Notes under the pieces: generated by a model
Databases searched by the model: none
What the model saw: only the letters and a program-made list of their open reading frames with translations
What the model was told of the DNA's origin: nothing
From: Micromonospora purpureochromogenes
GTDB taxonomy: Bacteria > Actinomycetota > Actinomycetes > Mycobacteriales > Micromonosporaceae
Assembly (NCBI RefSeq): GCF_900091515.1
Contig: NZ_LT607410.1
Coordinates: 2,604,001-2,668,000, forward strand
DNA length: 64,000 nucleotides
Reading direction: 5' to 3'
Shown here: in pieces, positions 61,229 through 64,000 of the stretch
How positions within the stretch are numbered: the stretch's first letter is position 1
How the letters are laid out: each line of letters starts with the position of its first letter
Program-made: the position numbers and the translations under genes

Positions 61229-61240
61229 TACGTAACGTTG
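61229..61240. promoter_or_regulatory. sufR promoter with overlapping palindromes
   Basis: TTACGTAA is directly overlapped by the AACGTT palindrome and contains the -10 box TAACGT (61233-61238), seven bases before the sufR GTG. A regulator bound here would block its own leaderless promoter, so it is a candidate SufR autoregulatory site. Confidence 0.5.
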
Positions 61241-61245
61241 GCGTT

Positions 61246-61998
61246 GTGAAAAACGTGGCGGCGCTCCCTGAGCACCTGTCGGCGACCGCACCGGTCGCCG
61301 GTACCGCCGCGTCCACCGACCTCTCCACCCGGGACCGGGTCACCCAGCTGCTGCTGGAGCGGGGGGCGACCACCGCCGCCCAGCTCGGCTCGGCGCTGGG
61401 GCTCAGCCCGGCCGCGATCCGCCGGCACCTCGACGCGATGCTCGCCGACGGTGACGTGGTCGCCCGCGAGCAGGCCGTGCGCGGCAGCCGCGGGCGCGGT
61501 CGTCCGGCGAAGGTCTTCCTGCTGACCGAGGCCGCCCGGGTCCGCTGCGGCACCCACCACTACGACAACATGGCCACCGCGGCGCTGCGCTGGATCGCCG
61601 GCAACGGCGGGCCGGAGGCGGTCGCGGCGTTCGCCGCCGACCAGGTCGACGCGTTGGAGGCCCGCTGCCGGGCCGCCATGGAGGACGCCGGGGACGACCC
61701 GCTCGCGCGGGCGGAGGCGCTCGCGAGCGCCCTCACCGCCGAGGGATACGCTGCCAACGCGTCCACGATCGCCTCCGGCGGCCAGCTCTGTCAGCACCAC
61801 TGCCCGGTGGCGCACGTGGCCGCCGAGTTCCCCCAGCTGTGCGAGGCCGAGACCGCGGTGATCTCCCGTCTGGTCGGCACCCACGTGCAGCGCCTGGCCA
61901 CCATCGCGCACGGCGACGGGGTGTGCACCACGCACATCCCGGCCCAGCCGCGTGCCCAGTCCGGTAACACCGTCACCACTGTGAGGACAGATAGATGA
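61246..61998 (+). CDS. sufR: Fe-S cluster biogenesis transcriptional regulator SufR
   Basis: SufR is an Fe-S sensing repressor of the suf operon. The 250-residue protein has a winged helix-turn-helix ([20 protein letters not shown], then [33 protein letters not shown]) and a C-terminal sensing domain with the cysteines that hold the cluster, [10 protein letters not shown] and [11 protein letters not shown] 61246 is selected from the leaderless -10 spacing. Its stop overlaps the sufB ATG (ATGA), so regulator and operon are co-transcribed, as in other actinobacteria. Confidence 0.93.
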   Translation: MKNVAALPEHLSATAPVAGTAASTDLSTRDRVTQLLLERGATTAAQLGSALGLSPAAIRRHLDAMLADGDVVAREQAVRGSRGRGRPAKVFLLTEAARVRCGTHHYDNMATAALRWIAGNGGPEAVAAFAADQVDALEARCRAAMEDAGDDPLARAEALASALTAEGYAANASTIASGGQLCQHHCPVAHVAAEFPQLCEAETAVISRLVGTHVQRLATIAHGDGVCTTHIPAQPRAQSGNTVTTVRTDR

Positions 61999-63425
61999 CC
62001 GAGCAGATCGTCCAGCCCCTGACCCAGGAAGAGCAGCTCGCCGCCCTCGGTCGCTACGAGTACGGCTGGTCCGACTCCGACGTCGCCGGCGCCGGCGCGC
62101 AGCGCGGCATCAACGAGGCGGTGGTGCGGGACATCTCGGCCAAGAAGAACGAGCCGGCCTGGATGCTCGACCTGCGCCTGAAGGGGCTGCGGCTGTTCGG
62201 CCGCAAGCCGATGCCGGCCTGGGGTGCCGACCTCACCGGGATCGACTTCGACAACATCAAGTACTTCGTGCGCTCCACCGAGAAGCAGGCCACCAGCTGG
62301 GAGGACCTGCCGGAGGACATCAAGAACACCTACGACCGGCTGGGCATCCCGGAGGCGGAGAAGCAGCGGCTAGTCGCCGGTGTCGCGGCGCAGTACGAGT
62401 CCGAGGTGGTCTACCACAAGATCCGTGAGGACCTCGAGGAGCAGGGTGTCCTCTTCCTGGACACCGACACCGCCCTCAAGGAGCACGAGGACGTCTTCAA
62501 GGAGTACTTCGGCACGGTGATCCCGGTCGGCGACAACAAGTTCGCCGCGCTGAACACCTCCGTGTGGTCCGGTGGCTCGTTCATCTACGTGCCGAAGGGC
62601 GTGCACGTGGATATCCCGCTGCAGGCCTACTTCCGGATCAACACGGAGAACATGGGCCAGTTCGAGCGCACGCTGATCATCGTCGACGAGGGCGCCTACG
62701 TGCACTACGTCGAGGGCTGCACCGCGCCGATGTACTCCTCCGACTCGCTGCACAGCGCGGTGGTGGAGATCATCGTCAAGAAGAACGCGCGCTGCCGCTA
62801 CACGACCATCCAGAACTGGTCGAACAACGTCTACAACCTGGTCACCAAGCGCGCCGTCTGCCACGAGGGCGCGACCATGGAGTGGGTCGACGGCAACATC
62901 GGCTCCAAGGTGACCATGAAGTACCCGGCGGTCTACATGACCGGCGAGCACGCCAAGGGCGAGGTGCTCTCGGTGGCGATGGCCGGCGAGGGCCAGCACC
63001 AGGACGCCGGCGCCAAGATGGTGCACGCCGCGCCGCACACCTCCTCCACCATCGTGTCCAAGTCGATCGCCCGGGGCGGCGGCCGCACCTCGTACCGGGG
63101 TCTGGTCCAGGTGCTGGAGGGCTCGCACCACAGCCGGAGCACGGTCAAGTGCGACGCGCTGCTGGTCGACACCATCTCCCGCTCGGACACCTACCCCTAC
63201 GTCGACATCCGCGAGGACGACGTGGCGATGGGGCACGAGGCGACCGTCTCCAAGATCAGCGACGACCAGCTCTTCTACCTGATGAGCCGCGGTCTGAGCG
63301 AGGACGAGGCGATGGCGATGATCGTGCGCGGCTTCATCGAGCCGATCGCCAAGGAGCTCCCGATGGAGTACGCCCTGGAGCTCAACCGCCTGATCGAGCT
63401 GCAGATGGAGGGCGCGGTCGGCTGA
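61995..63425 (+). CDS. sufB: Fe-S cluster assembly scaffold SufB
   Basis: SufB is the scaffold subunit of the SufBCD complex that assembles Fe-S clusters. The 476-residue protein matches the family throughout: [27 protein letters not shown]-like [51 protein letters not shown] (Cys region) and the C-terminal [20 protein letters not shown]. No intein is present. It overlaps sufR by four bases and is followed by sufD. Confidence 0.98.
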   Translation: MTEQIVQPLTQEEQLAALGRYEYGWSDSDVAGAGAQRGINEAVVRDISAKKNEPAWMLDLRLKGLRLFGRKPMPAWGADLTGIDFDNIKYFVRSTEKQATSWEDLPEDIKNTYDRLGIPEAEKQRLVAGVAAQYESEVVYHKIREDLEEQGVLFLDTDTALKEHEDVFKEYFGTVIPVGDNKFAALNTSVWSGGSFIYVPKGVHVDIPLQAYFRINTENMGQFERTLIIVDEGAYVHYVEGCTAPMYSSDSLHSAVVEIIVKKNARCRYTTIQNWSNNVYNLVTKRAVCHEGATMEWVDGNIGSKVTMKYPAVYMTGEHAKGEVLSVAMAGEGQHQDAGAKMVHAAPHTSSTIVSKSIARGGGRTSYRGLVQVLEGSHHSRSTVKCDALLVDTISRSDTYPYVDIREDDVAMGHEATVSKISDDQLFYLMSRGLSEDEAMAMIVRGFIEPIAKELPMEYALELNRLIELQMEGAVG

Positions 63426-63515
63426 CGCCGCCGCCCCGCGTGGCGGGCCGGCAACCCCGGCCCGCCGCACCAGGCCCCGACCTCGTCGTTCCGGAACAGA
63501 CAGACCAAGGAAGAG

Positions 63516-64000
63516 ATGACTACCCAGGCTTCCGCGCCGCCCAGCACCAAGACGCAGGCGCTCCGCTCGTACGACGTCGCCGACTTCCCGGCCCTCACCG
63601 GCCTGGAGGAGGAGTGGCGCTTCACCCCGCTCAAGCGCCTGCGCGGGCTGGTCGGCGGGGCGCAGGCCGCCACCGCCACGGTCCGGCACGAGTACGGCGA
63701 CCTGCCCGAGGGCGTCACCGTCGGGCGGATCGGCGCGGACGACCCGCGGGTGGGCAGCGTGCTCACCCCGGTCGACCGGGTCAGCGCCCTGGCGTACGGC
63801 GGCGCGGGGGACGCGCTGCTGGTGGAGGTCGCCCGGGACGCCGTGGTCGGCGCGCCGGTGACCCTGCGGGTGGTCGGCGACGGCGCCGATCAGCTGGCCT
63901 TCGGACACACCTTCGTCGACGTGGGCCGGTTCGCCGAGGTCACCCTGGTGCTGGAGCACGTCGGCTCGGCCACCCTGGCCGACAACGTCGAGGTGTCGGT
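63516..64000 (+). CDS. sufD: Fe-S cluster assembly protein SufD (5' part, runs off the window)
   Basis: The first 161 codons are present. The sequence MTTQASAPPSTKTQALRSYD, followed by FPALTGLEEEWRFTPLKRLR and FGHTFVDVGRFAEVTLVLEH, is typical of actinobacterial SufD, the partner of SufB and SufC. ATG 63516 has AGGAAGAG directly upstream. The gene begins 90 bp after sufB, the standard sufR-B-D order. The remaining suf genes (sufC, sufS, sufU) are expected beyond the window. Confidence 0.93.
   Translation, partial: MTTQASAPPSTKTQALRSYDVADFPALTGLEEEWRFTPLKRLRGLVGGAQAATATVRHEYGDLPEGVTVGRIGADDPRVGSVLTPVDRVSALAYGGAGDALLVEVARDAVVGAPVTLRVVGDGADQLAFGHTFVDVGRFAEVTLVLEHVGSATLADNVEVS

Overview
The window comes from a high-GC actinomycete, most likely a member of the Micromonosporaceae (Micromonospora-like). 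The evidence is strong G/C bias at third codon positions, actinobacterial marker genes (rbpA, whiA, opcA, a mycothiol-type enzyme, the rapZ-yvcK-whiA cluster), frequent GTG starts, and many genes whose -10 box (TANNNT) lies only 6-7 nt before the start codon, the signature of leaderless transcripts. It is mostly conserved chromosomal core with one insertion sequence. I saw no tRNA, rRNA, CRISPR array or prophage.

Layout. 0-9 kb: end of a methyltransferase gene, rpsA, coaE fused to a GrpB-like domain, a membrane-anchored protein with a duplicated domain, uvrB, and an AraC regulator with a VOC protein. 9-19 kb: an XRE/DUF5753 regulator, a short-chain dehydrogenase gene broken by three single-base deletions, an ABM monooxygenase, the pnuC-nadR nicotinamide riboside salvage pair, terC behind a probable Mn2+ (yybP-ykoY) riboswitch, a murein-peptide recycling pair (NlpC/P60 endopeptidase plus dipeptide epimerase), a PtpB-like phosphatase, a class A beta-lactamase-like protein and a methyltransferase. 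19-31 kb: typA, a DedA-PAP2 fusion with degenerate PAP2 motifs, a divergent MMPL exporter/MarR pair with two operator palindromes, an unassigned 294-residue protein, a cold-shock protein, a methyltransferase, DedA, an MBL hydrolase, a mycothiol-dependent enzyme, and rsgA behind a candidate leader peptide.

31-44 kb: uvrA, a Rieske lipoprotein, uvrC, a long intergenic region with three consecutive hairpins, a secreted C39-like protease, recQ, and the rapZ-yvcK-whiA cluster. 44-57 kb: a central carbon block with gap-pgk-tpiA, secG and rbpA on the plus strand and tkt-tal-pgi-zwf-opcA-pgl on the minus strand, followed by divergent ctaB. 57-64 kb: an AT-rich intergenic island, an unknown 110-residue protein, an ATP-grasp protein, a G-quadruplex-prone repeat, a 20-bp perfect hairpin, an IS5-type insertion sequence, ctaA, then sufR-sufB-sufD, cut by the window end.

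The genes group into excision repair (uvrA, uvrB, uvrC and recQ), glycolysis and the oxidative and non-oxidative pentose phosphate pathways, heme A synthesis (ctaB makes heme O, ctaA converts it to heme A), Fe-S cluster assembly under SufR, and cell-envelope recycling. The least explained parts are the triple-hairpin region before the C39 protease, the leader peptide before rsgA, the broken dehydrogenase gene, the DedA-PAP2 protein, and the AT-rich island at 57.5-57.7 kb.
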